DNA from: Capsicum annuum
Taxonomy: Eukaryota; Streptophyta; Magnoliopsida; Solanales; Solanaceae
DNA length: 64,000 nt
Direction: 5' to 3'
Assembly: GCF_002878395.1 (NCBI RefSeq)
Contig: NW_025856554.1
Span: 209,544 to 273,543 of the forward strand
The notes below the pieces were generated by a model that was not told the origin of the DNA, made no database searches, and saw only the letters and a program-made list of their open reading frames with translations. Shown in pieces: positions 20,888 through 30,837 of this stretch. Position numbers and translations under genes: made by a program. The first letter of the stretch is position 1, and every line of letters begins with the position of its first letter.

Positions 20888-23249
20888 TGTACCACACCAT
20901 ACTTTTCCTAGCTTAAATTCATCCCTAGAATGTCAAGAATTTGCTTCAAAGATGAATACCATTTATTTCATGTGGTATTTTCAAGATTTCGACACTTGGT
21001 GAATGAGTTATGGAATTTTTAAGTTGAATGTGTGTCACCTGGACTCTCAGCGCATCACGGATCTAAGCAAATTGGCAGTTGTCAAATTCCAGTGAGACTC
21101 TGCGATTCCACCGCATCGCGAAGAGTCCCATTTCACAGTTGTCAATTTTCAGCAAACCTACGCAATAGTGGCGCGTAGCGCCAGTGGTCAAAATGGCAAA
21201 ACTATAGGGCACTGCGATATATTCGCATCATGGAGAAAGCCCAGTTCCCACTCGTCCTTTTCCAATGAACCACTGCGATTGTGGCGCATCGCGGTAGCCA
21301 GACAAATCAAGATTTTTGGTCATTTTTCCAGTTCCGTTTGGGAGTGTAAAAAGGGTATTTTGCTCAATTCCCAAGGCCCCAATCTATCTTAAATACAAGA
21401 TTAATAATATTTCCAAGCATTCTTGCTCACTATTCATTATTCTCTTCAAAAGCAAAACCCTAAAAACAGAAGCCCCTTCTCCAAGAAAGCTTTAGATTGA
21501 AGATTCCCAGACAAGATAGTCAAGACCTAATCTTCAAGAACTCAATTAGTAATCAAAATTTCAAGATTCTTCATTCAATCTTCAATCTAGGTATGTGGGG
21601 TTATGAACAAGGATACTCCTTTCATCCTTATGCCAAAAACTTTATTTTAATTACAAATTTACTACAATTTATGAGATTTCCCATGATTTGGAAGTTGAAT
21701 TACAGGACTTTATTCATATTTCTATACATTATGCAATAATTTCCAGATTTTATGATGAATTATAAATGTTTACATTACCAAACATGAATTTTAAGATGTT
21801 TTAGCATGAGATTGATGCATGGGTCCTTAAGCCCTAATTAAAGATTTCTATTTCAAGATTATTTGTGCTATAAGCACCCTCAGATAAAATTATCTTTAGA
21901 TTTTGATAAAGATTTTGCCTTTTGTTCCTAAGCTAAGATAAAGAATCCACTCTGTTCATATTACTTGAGATTTTAAAAAAGAAAAGCATAATTGGTTTTC
22001 TTGTAAACCCTTGTGCTAATTTTGAAGTGGATTTCTTAAGATTTTGAGCATAAGAATGGGAGTAGTATTTAGCACCGAGTTGGGTATGATTCCAAGGTTT
22101 CATACCAAGAAATGTGTGCCACCATAGGATTCCGATTATTCCCACTTCTATATGGAAGACCTAGATTGTGATCACTAAGATAGAAGTTCTATTCCGATGG
22201 CAAAGGTAGAAAGCCCTACCTAATAGGGGCCAGACGTGGGATTCCATGGATGCTCACATGGTGTATGTCGAATAGAAGAACCTCCCAAAAGAAGCCCCCC
22301 TACTCTTAAAATAGTTTATTAATTTGAAGTCTTAAAATAAAAGTATTTTCCCTTTAGATAAAGTGTTTTTCCCTAATAGTAAAGACTTTCAGAAAATGAA
22401 TTACAGAAAAGATTTTAGAAAACTAAGTGTTAAGGGTCACAATTTTTACTCAGACTATGCTCTCCAGAAAGATATTAGCCATAGTTTTCATCTTCCAGAT
22501 TACACATTAAGAGTGATTCCTTTCTACGCTTAGATAGTATGATTTAAAGGGAGAATACAAGTACAGTTTTAGAACTAAATGTTATGGCTCACAAGATTTA
22601 TAAAGTATGTTTTGTTTCTCATTTCTACATATTTTAGTATTTCAGATATTGCACTTTATGTGAGTCATTTATATTTATCATGCATTGCATTACAAATTAT
22701 GATGATGAGATAATGTTTTACTTATGAATTTCACCCCATATACTCAGTACATCCTCAACGTACTAATCCACATATATGTCTATGTGCCACATTGTCTCAT
22801 AAAGTAGTTATCAACCCAGTTGTACCACGTATACTACATTTAGACAATTTATAGATTCTAGCCAGTAGATGGGGAGCTCTCCTACTTTGGGGAGTTTTAG
22901 TTAGATATTATAGATGTACTTTATTTTCTTACTCATATGTATTGATTAGTGATAGTTGGAGTCACATCCTAGCTATCTATAGTTAGTATAGTAGAGGCTT
23001 CATAGATGTCAGTTAGAGTCAGTCATGTATTTTTAGTCCCTCTTTCAGACTTTATTAGAATGTAAAAGTTATATTGATATTGTATTTTTTCTAGATTCCA
23101 ATGTTATTATGTTTCTGCACAGTAAACTTAGTCATTTAATGTATATCATTCAGTTACTTATGAGTTATGCCAGTAGAAGGGTTAGCTTGGGAACACTTGT
23201 GATCCTAAGCACCGTATAATATCTCGGGATAGATTTTTGGGGTGTTACA
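20888..23249 (+). repeat. 3' LTR of element C (2.36 kb)
   Basis: TGTACCACACC to GGTGTTACA. Contains a CG-rich tandem array (21050-21310). Short frames inside (21168-21392, 21497-21739, 21933-22145 -) are not genes. Confidence 0.8.
21050..21310 (+). repeat. 57-60-bp CG-rich hairpin repeat in LTR C
   Basis: Four to five units anchored by CAGTTGTCAAATTCCAGTG (21076), CAGTTGTCAATTTTCAGC (21136) and CTCGTCCTTTTCCAATG (21251). Two units hold inverted pairs GCGAT...ATCGC, at 21102-21119 and 21275-21292. This is the same unit type as in LTR B and, reduced, in LTR A. Confidence 0.8.
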
Positions 23250-23379
23250 CTTTCATTAACATTAGAGCAAGGACAATGTGGTGGTTGACGCTTATAACAG
23301 ATTGTCAATGGGTAATTTTTTTGTGTAGAGGAAGGAAAGAGAAATATGGTGAAGGATATTCACTAGCTTGAAAATTTGG
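23250..23379 (+). pseudogene. Gypsy A RNase H end and spacer
   Basis: After element C the frame reads SKDNVVVDAYNRLSMG (degenerate form of the usual KANVVADALSR-MG) at about 23268-23312, the C-terminal end of RNase H. This proves that the two halves on either side of element C belonged together. Stops lie in the first few codons. Confidence 0.8.
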
Positions 23380-24318
23380 GAGTTCGGCTAATAGATTCTA
23401 AAGTTGGAGAAGTAATTGTTCAAAATGTAGCTAAATTCACCCTTTGTGTAGAAGTTAAGGAGAAACGGGAGAGGACCCCATCTTGATGTTGATTAAGAAA
23501 GATGTTAGTCAAAATGTATTTGAAATTGGTGGTCATGGGATTTTTAGGTATCAAGGTAGGATCTGTGTGCTGAATATGGATGGATTGCGAGAAAAAATTC
23601 TTGATGAAGATCACACTTCCAGATATGTTATTCACCCAGTCTTTACTAAAATGTATCGTGATCTTAAGGTAATTTATTGGTGGAACAATACGAAAAAGGA
23701 TGTTGCAAACTTTGTGTCTAAGTGTTTGAATTTTCAGCAAGTTAAAGTGGAATATTTGAGGCCACAGGGTACTTTCCAAGAGATATCTTTGCCTATGTGG
23801 AAGTGGGAGATGATCAACATGGACTTCATTATGGGACTTTCGAGATGCGAAAACAAATATGACTCCATTTGGGTGATTGTGGAAATGATGACCAAGTCTA
23901 TTCATTTTCTTCTAGTACGGATGAATTATTCGGGGGATGATTATGCTAAGCTGTATATTCGGGAGATAGTTCATTTTCATGGGGCTCTTGTGTCTCTTAT
24001 TTCCGACCGAGATACACAATTTTCTTCTTAGTTTAGGCACCCAAGTAAACCTTAGTACTACCTTTCACCCTCAAATGGATGGGTAAGCATAATGCACCAT
24101 TCAGACCTTAGAATATATGTTGAGGGCTTGCGTGTTTGACTTTAATAGTAGATGGGTGGATCATTTGTCGTTGATAGAGTTAGCCTATAATAATAGGAAT
24201 CATTCGACCATTCTAATTACTCCTTTTGAATCCATTTATAGGAGGAGATGTAGGTCCCTAATTGAGTGGTATGAAGTTGGTGAAACCCGATTGTTTGGGC
24301 TAACCTTGTTCATAAGCA
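23380..24318 (+). pseudogene. Gypsy A integrase
   Basis: Integrase inserts the cDNA copy into the genome. The N-terminal zinc-binding region is at 23590-23740 (DHTSRYVIHP, KDVANFVSKCLNFQQVK), with the final Cys of the HHCC set replaced. The core's first catalytic Asp is in INMDFIMGLS (about 23815-23840) and the second in LISDRDTQFSS (about 23995-24030). After that a short segment is missing, then TQVNLSTTFHPQMDG. The third catalytic residue is lost: where the family has Q-A-E, this copy reads stop-A-stop (24081-24089). The C-terminal part resumes at 24117-24310 (DFNSRWVDHLSLIELAYNN). The best open stretch is 23483-24031. Confidence 0.9.
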
Positions 24319-24933
24319 ATGGAAAAAGTGAAAATCATTAGGGAGCGACTTAAGATTATTCAGAGTCTCCAAAATTCTTATACTGATTTTAGAAGAAGGG
24401 AGTTAGAGTTTGACGTTTTTGATTGGGTATTTCTAAAAGTCTCCCCTATGAATGGATTCATTCGATTTGGAAAGAAAGGGAAGCTTAGTCCTCGTTACAT
24501 AGGCCCTTTTCAAATTACGAGGATAATTGGTGGGGTTGCGTATGAGTTAGATTTGCCAACAAGTTTGGCATCTGTACATCCTATATTTTATTTATCCATG
24601 TTGAAAGAGTGTATCAGAGATCATTATCTTGTGTTGACTGTAGAGGTGATCAATGCAAAAGAATCATTATCATATGAAGAAGAACCCATCGCTATTTTGG
24701 ATTGCCAAGTTCAGGAGTTGAGGAGTAAGGAGATAGTTTCAATCAAGGTGTTGTGGAAGAATCAAAAAGCTGAGAAAGCTACTTGCGAGTCAGAGGATGA
24801 CATGCGTACGAGATACCCTAATCACTTTGAGATCGTGGATGATGTTATAAAAGGTACAAACTTTATACAACTCTCTTTATTTCAAGCAGTACTTGAAATT
24901 GTGCTTATTGTGTCCCGAGTCATCATTCAGTGA
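24319..24933 (+). pseudogene. Gypsy A integrase tail with chromodomain
   Basis: 204 open codons. The first part is the integrase C-terminal GPY/F-like region (DWVFLKVSPMNGFIRFGKKG, LSPRYIGPFQITR, ASVHPIFYLSMLKECI). After a spacer with DCQVQELRSKEIVSIKVLWK comes the chromodomain end (SEDDMRTRYPNHFEI). Plant chromovirus chromodomains bind chromatin marks and bias integration; that role is from the family. Frame is open from the ATG at 24319, but this is internal to pol, so the ATG is not a real start. Confidence 0.88.
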
Positions 24934-24940
24934 TGAATCA

Positions 24941-24956
24941 TTCCAAGGGGGGATAA
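24941..24956 (+). other. Polypurine tract of Gypsy A
   Basis: TTCCAAGGGGGGATAA ending directly at the 3' LTR start TGTATTACCCC. Confidence 0.85.
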
Positions 24957-27057
24957 TGTATTACCCCGTAGCATTCTTGACTTGATTCCATTCATAGTAG
25001 CATGCATAGGGAATTTAAAGCCTTAAATTTTACTAAGTGTTGAAAGACTTTGCCATATTTTAAGCCCCAAACTTCAATGATTTCTAAATTTTTCTTCCTA
25101 ACCCCGATACGTAGATTTATAAGTTATTTCATGTTTGGGGGTGTAAAGGTCATGTCTCGGGAAAGTTTTAGATTTTTTGGAAGAGGTTTAAGCTTTGTTT
25201 GGATCACAAAAACAACAAGTCATCGCGATTGCACCGCGTCGTGGTGCCTATAGCGATGAGCCTTTTTGTGTGTCGCGGTAGGCTTCCAAATTAGGATTCA
25301 GTTGCAAATTTAATTTTTGAAGGGCAGTCTCATCTTTTTCCCATATCCCCAATCGTAATAACACGAGATTAAGTCGTCATTAGGGCATTATATGCCATAG
25401 GTTGCTCAAATTCTCTCCAAACTAAACCCTAACTCTTCCCTAAAGATCAAGAATTCAACCTCTAAGTTAAAGATTTTCAAGAAACGAGTCAAGATTAGGG
25501 TTTCAATCACCAAACTAAGGAACTTAAGTTATGTGGGACTATCCTAAACCTCATCAGAATGAATTTACCATTTTTAAACTAGTTTTAAAGAGTATATGTT
25601 TATTCATATGAAATTGATTTCTAGGTTACCGATGAACATGCATTGAAACCCTATGATTTTATGAAGTATTGTAGAAATTGTGATTTGGTATTTTAAACTC
25701 TAATTATTTTCATGTGACCATGAAATATAAAGGTATGTGAAGTTAAATGAGAGCACGGGATATGTAATTCCCTCTTTTATCATGAAATTCATTGAGTTTG
25801 CTTGCTGTGAATTGATTAAATGAGCTGTTAAAAGTTGGAATCTGTTGATGGACTATTATGTACAAATTACATTGTTTTTATGAGATAATGAAATGTTATT
25901 TTTACTTGCCTTTATCAGTAATCCTGTTCCTAGTTAGGGATTGCTTTAGATTGATTAAAATGGGTAACCACCGTAGATGAACTATTTAATAGAGATTTAG
26001 TTGTTTTTCAATTAGTTTTAAATATAATTTTTGTCTAACTAGTAGATCCTTTGGGTGGTCAATAAATACCATTCGAAATAAGAAAAAGGGTAGTAGAAAG
26101 GTTGTGATATGGCTTGCAAATCTGGGTATGATGATACCCTATTATGATATGCCCAAAACTGAATAAGAAAGAAATAACTTTTCAAAGAAGATATGTTTTA
26201 AAGAGTCTAAAATTGTTCTTAATAAAGTTAGACGGTTACCCGAAGAAGGCATGAGTTCAAACAACTCATTGCCCAAAACTGTGATTTGCTGACACGGGTT
26301 CATGTTGCCCCAAAAGGGGAATTGTACGTTGGCGATAGCCCTGTGGCATAGTAAAGATGCAGATAATCTAATAATTGCAGAAAACTTTGGTTGGGGGCTT
26401 GGCCGCCGAGTTAAGGGTAGATTCATTATAGCCTGTGAAATTATAAATTGTAGGATGTACCGTCTAGCTCAGAAAAGAAATAAAATGTAGAGCCATGTTT
26501 TCAAGGTCATTTTTAAAGTTATTAGATTATGCCCATGTGTTTTCAAACATTTTATGCCGATACGTTTTATGAAATGCTCTTACCTATGTTGTATAAAAAT
26601 GTATTTTGTTTTTGGATTGTTCTACATACCAGTACATTTTTATTGACCCCCTATATTTTAGGATCTGAGGCTTAATCCTGGGGTCCCACTAAGCTGTAGA
26701 TTGGTTTGTTGGACATTTGAAGTTGGTGATCCTCTCTTGTTTCGAAATTCCTTGTGTCATGATACATTTACATTTGGTTTTCGTTCATGGTTCGACCGAG
26801 GGCCTTGTCCCAATTTCATATAGATGTTATTTCCAGTATTGATAGATATTTCCCAGACTGGTGTTAAATGTCTTTGAATGTGTATGAACACATATCATAT
26901 TATTTAGTTGATGAAGTCAGATGACCATATTTCCATTATGTATTTGTTACATCTTTATCGTAAATGAATTATGTATATGATCGCCAGTTAGAAGGGATCT
27001 CAGGCCTTTATAGTTTGGGATGCTCATTGTGGCAAGGCCTCAGTTCGGTTTGTGACA
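24957..27057 (+). repeat. 3' LTR of Gypsy A
   Basis: TGTATTACCCCG to TTGTGACA, collinear with 9494-11577. Includes the CG-rich CATCGCGATTGCACCGCGTC block at 25217-25236 and a second half-unit just after. Frames inside (25050-25253, 26142-26426 -, 26302-26490, 26964-27146) are LTR sequence, not genes. Confidence 0.9.
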
Positions 27058-27545
27058 CGTCTGTACCCGTGCCTCTTAATATTTCTCTCCCCCTAGATCT
27101 TTACTTCAATGTTATTTGGTATAAATTCACTGTATATCTTTCCTAGATGACTTCCCAAGGATCTATGTTTTGGGATTTCATTTATTGGCTAGACCTTTCT
27201 ACTATGTTTTCATATAGTAGTGTTCCATGTGGTGTAATCTTGTTTTCTCTAGTACAGATTTATTGTTATACAATTTTAATAGATATGACCTGTTGAAATC
27301 TATCCTCATCAGCATGTTAGTTAGTAACTAATTAAATTGTTAGTTATTGTGATATACTTAAGTTAGTTAGAAAATTTTTGTTACATTGATTTTTATAGTA
27401 CATCTTTGAGAGAGTTAGTTTGTTAGTCGGATGATGAGCTAGAAGCTAAAAGGTGTACTTGAGTTGATGAGATGATAAGCTTCTAGATGATTCTAATGAA
27501 ATGTACTCTCATATTGATACAAGAATGACCACGGAGATGGACATA
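27058..27545 (+). repeat. Spacer with the left copy of a dispersed direct repeat
   Basis: About 190 bp at 27111-27300 are clearly related to 34663-34845: both read GGTATAAATTCACTG, ATTTCATTTATYRGCTAGACC, GTGGTGTAATC and TCTAGTACA in order. The two copies now flank elements G and the reverse LTR block, 7.5 kb apart. Identity of the sequence is unknown; no long frame is kept. The rest of the spacer shows nothing. Confidence 0.6.
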
Positions 27546-28300
27546 TGTGTGATGTATTAAACCCGAGACTTGGAGCGTGGATGGAAAGTGCAAAGGAAAT
27601 CCTAAATAAGCTCCAAAATAGTCCACAAACTATACTCCAAGGGCACCTAAAGTGAAGCATTTGACTAAGGGGTCTTTTGGACATTTCACACTATTTTTGT
27701 AACCTAATATAAATAGAATATGTTAGGTCATTTACTACTTATTTTTGTTGAATATTGAAAGTTATAACATTTGAAACACTATCTCTTGTGATAAAAGCCC
27801 CTATGGCCAAAACATTGTTACTAGGGATTTCAATTTGAGTATGGAATCACTCGTGTTGGATTCAAGCTTGGAAATGTTGGATGCATGGGAGATTGAAGTC
27901 CCTCTAGTGCCACATAAGAGATAGGTGAATTCTTGTACATAGTATTAAGGTTCCAAGAGTGGAATAGGCTCTTGGGTTCTTAAGATTCTGACTTCAGGTA
28001 GTCTATCTATCTATCCCTTTGTTTTATTGTAATCATGTAGTAGTGTCGATGTGGTAACCGTGTGTTGTGTTGTGTTGTTATTGTGGAATCTGAAACTTGT
28101 GTCCTGTTCATTTATTTCATCCTCTTATTGTTGTTAATATTAGTTTGGTTTGCTATTTTGGTGTCAAATACACCATTATATCGTGTATTATTGTTGTTGT
28201 TTGTGAATCTGAGTGTGGTCATCAAAAGGGTCCTTAGTTTCTATGAACTTGTGGACTAATTTTGGTGTTTATTTCGAGCTTCCTAGTTCATCCTGCATCA
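27546..28300 (+). repeat. 5' LTR of element G
   Basis: Starts near TGTGTGATGTATTAAACCC; the end is CCTGCATCA, fixed by the primer site two bases later. TATA box TATAAATAG at 27708-27716. Similar in length and layout to the LTR of element H (1946-2695). The start is uncertain by a few bases. Confidence 0.7.
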
Positions 28301-28302
28301 TT

Positions 28303-28318
28303 TGGTATCAAAGCATGG
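28303..28318 (+). other. Primer binding site of element G (tRNA-Met type)
   Basis: TGGTATCAAAGCATGG, complementary to the 3' end of initiator tRNA-Met with one mismatch. Confidence 0.85.
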
Positions 28319-29591
28319 CTTGATCCTGTTCCTACAAGATCAAATCTTGATCTTGCTTGTTAGAAAATTAAAAAAAAAGTGTTCTTATGTTTGGTGTTGT
28401 TGGCCGAGAACTAGTGTTCTTGTTTTTGTGTCTTGGCCTAGTGTTGTGTGACTAGATCTTGGTTTCTTTTGTTTTTTTATTTTTCTCTAAGTGTTGGTAT
28501 TCTTGTCCACTAGCACTTTGAGTCTATATCTAGATTTGAGCTTGAATTGTTGATCTTGTTGTTATGAACATAAGCTTGACCGATTGTTGGTGGTGGTGTT
28601 GTGGTTAACGATTTGGAGTTGTAGTGTGAGCATTGTTGTTGTTATTGAATTGGCCGTGTGATTTTGTTATGAAATTGGTGGATTCAGAACAATTTTGTTG
28701 AAGATATTGTAGTCTTGGCTGTGTGAGACAATATTGTTGTGATTTAGAGTGGGCCAAGAAAAGAGAATTCTTGGTGTTCTTGGAAGATTGTTGTGGTTCT
28801 TGGAATTATTGTTGTTGTTCTTGATGTTCATCACTACCTTCATACCTTGTTAAAAGAAATAAAGAGCTTATTTGATCCAAAAGGTTGAAGGAAAAAGGTG
28901 TATTATTTGTTAGTCTTGAAAGACACTACAACCACCATAGGCCTATCAATCACTTAACCACTTTTCCATAATTTAAGGATCTATGTTTTAAGGAAAAGTA
29001 CTACAAAAGTCAAGTCTTGAAAATTGAAAGTTGAAAAGGGTTCCAAGATTTATTTTCCCTCCTAACACAAATTCCATCAATTTCTAAATTGTAAATTGGC
29101 CAAAGGACTTGAAATTGGACAACAAAATTGTTAGAAACCGCAACCAATACGTGGCTGCCACATCATCATTGTTACTGTTCATACAACAATTTTGGCTCAA
29201 ATTTTAATTTCTTAGTTTCATTTTGTTGTTCCTTAGTTTCATTAGTTTATTCTAATACTAATTAACAAACTAGTAATTTCCTACAAGATTGTAAGTTAGT
29301 TATAGAGTCAGTTTGTCCGTGTCTATGTTTGTTGTGTACTTTTATCGTTTTGAATTCATAGTTAGTTCTTCACTCCATTCATACAATATTTCATTTGAGT
29401 TTCAAACAAAAAACCATTCTAGACAAGAGTAGACTCGATCCTTAATCACTCACGAAGTACAAGCCAACTTTCAACATTTGTGAAACCAAGTGTGAGGTAA
29501 AAACCGAGAGTGAGAGTGTGATGAGGCTTTTTTTTTTAGCTAACAAGTTTGTTTGTTTTTTTGTTTGTTGTTTTCTTTCCTTTTAGGTACC
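28319..29591 (+). other. Untranslated leader of element G
   Basis: About 1.27 kb without a supportable ORF, TTG/GTT-rich in its first half. A possible intron ends at the acceptor TTTCCTTTTAG (29575-29585) just before the ATG; a donor-like GAGGTAAAAACC lies near 29494. Splicing is only a suggestion. Confidence 0.5.
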
Positions 29592-30521
29592 ATGGCTGCC
29601 AACAATCTCTATGCCATATTTGATCACATCAATGATGATATTGAAGACATGAAATGGCATGTTGAAAGGCTACGCCAATTGGTATCCATACTCATCCCAA
29701 TAAATCCAAAAACTAAGGACCAAACACCTTGTGATGAGAGCTTCTTGACGGAAGAGGTGGGCTTCCCTGACCCACACCAGGGTAAAAGGACTACTTCCTA
29801 CACTACCATAAATATTGATTGTTGTGGTATGGCTAGTAATAACAAAAAGGGTGTAGTTACAGATTTACCTAAATTAGAAGTGTTTGAGTCGTCCTTTTTT
29901 GATACTCTTGGTGATGTTAGGTCGCAGGAGGACCAAACTCTAGTTGTAAGTACGCAAGCACTAGTTGATCCTTTAGATGACGAAATTGATTCTTCTTGGA
30001 AGAATAAGTTGTGTCTCTCTAGTGCTAGCCCTTATAACTCGAGTAAGGCTCCATTAACAATTGACAAGAGTATTCACACACTAGTTTACCCTTGTGCAAA
30101 CCAAGGTTATTCTACGTTGGTATGTGAGTTGCCAACAACTAGTGAAGATGTGAATGAAGATCAACTTACTCATGAATGTATTCCTCTACTAAAGCATATG
30201 TGTGGTGTACTTGAAAAATCTCAAGTTAGTGATGGTGTTTATAGAGTTAATCTTAATAGTGCACGTGACTCTTTGAACATCTTGTGTGGTAAAAGGCTTG
30301 CTAGTAGTTTAGTTCATAGATATCATGTGTATGGAAATGTTGAAAATGATGGCATATGTCTTTTTGAGGTAGGACTTCTAGGTCGTGTCTCTCTATTATT
30401 GAATGTTAGTCTTCTCTTAAAGGCAAAGGTCATGTGTGATTATGGGAGTGACATTCTAAGGGAAGAAAGGGTTAGCCTCGGCTTAGACCCTTGCTGGGAT
30501 AGGGAACAAGACTTAACATGA
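29592..30521 (+). CDS. Open gag-like/3'-region fusion ORF of element G
   Basis: 309 codons, open from ATG 29592 (context ACCATGGC, directly after a splice-acceptor-like tract) to TGA 30519. The frame is open further upstream to 29553, but the Kozak-like ATG is the better start. The N-terminus (NDDIEDMKWHVERLRQLVS) looks like a short helical, gag-leader type segment. Residues about 110-230 align with the downstream part of element H (LVDPLDDEIDSSW; VNEDQLTHECIPL). In H that segment follows the protease-like end, so G seems to have lost gag-pol by internal deletion, joining the two ends in frame. No zinc knuckle or enzymatic motif is present. This is the longest clean frame in the window; whether it is translated is unknown. 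Confidence 0.55.
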   Translation: MAANNLYAIFDHINDDIEDMKWHVERLRQLVSILIPINPKTKDQTPCDESFLTEEVGFPDPHQGKRTTSYTTINIDCCGMASNNKKGVVTDLPKLEVFESSFFDTLGDVRSQEDQTLVVSTQALVDPLDDEIDSSWKNKLCLSSASPYNSSKAPLTIDKSIHTLVYPCANQGYSTLVCELPTTSEDVNEDQLTHECIPLLKHMCGVLEKSQVSDGVYRVNLNSARDSLNILCGKRLASSLVHRYHVYGNVENDGICLFEVGLLGRVSLLLNVSLLLKAKVMCDYGSDILREERVSLGLDPCWDREQDLT

Positions 30522-30837
30522 ACTTTAAAACTTTTACCTAGATTATGTATCTTAACCATCATAAAATCCACCCACGGGCTATATAGGTCCTGTGTCACCC
30601 CCTAGACAGGCCCAAGTGTGTGTTAGCCGTATGAACCAGAGATATCATAAAAGGCTGGGAATTCTCTTGTACCCTTCGCCCTCTATGATACATATCTATA
30701 TATATATACTTGCAGGATTCCCTTGTATTCCACAAGCACACGGTTATTAAGACCAACCCTCATGACATCAAACATTAGTTTCCAGTATCATTCCTTCGGA
30801 CTCACACCTTCACAGCTAGCTAACACAATGCACATTA
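30522..30837 (-). repeat. Reverse Gypsy LTR fragment
   Basis: Element G's sequence stops soon after its ORF. The following 300 bp contain CCACCCACGGGCTATATAGG and GTGTGTTAGCCG, resembling 44172-44250 inside the reverse-strand LTR of element D (GCACGGGCTATATGGGA). No coding content. Confidence 0.4.

Larger units (their letters stand above)
17341..23249 (+). mobile_element. Element C: coding-free LTR element inside RNase H
   Basis: Starts TGTAGTACCCCGTACTTTTC and ends GGGGTGTTACA. The first 55 bp are a clear copy of the start of its 3' LTR (20888 on: TACTTTTCCTAGCTTAAATT, CCTAGAATGTCAAGAATTT). After that the 5' LTR stops matching, so most of it is deleted together with the primer site. About 3.4 kb of non-coding sequence (17396-20870) follows, then a purine tract and a 2.36-kb LTR. 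No gag or pol signature is seen on either strand. It could be a LARD-type non-autonomous element or a heavily rearranged one. It interrupts RNase H of Gypsy A. Confidence 0.75.
9494..27057 (+). mobile_element. Gypsy A: Del/Tekay-like chromovirus with two nested insertions
   Basis: Full LTR retrotransposon skeleton: LTR (9494-11577), tRNA-Met primer site, gag, protease, RT, RNase H, integrase, chromodomain, purine tract and a second LTR (24957-27057). The pol order (PR-RT-RH-INT) and C-terminal chromodomain are those of plant chromoviruses, whose chromodomain is thought to steer integration into heterochromatin. A solo LTR (B, 14346-16818) interrupts RT and element C (17341-23249) interrupts RNase H, so the original element was about 9.2 kb. 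All ORFs have multiple stops. The two LTRs have clearly diverged, so the insertion is old. Confidence 0.92.

Noticed and set aside
23420..23905. 161-codon frame on the - strand
   Set aside because: Antisense of the Gypsy A integrase, which has zinc-binding and catalytic motifs on +.
28319..29591. Host gene first exon or long non-coding RNA upstream of the G ORF
   Set aside because: The primer site at 28303 shows this is a retrotransposon leader.
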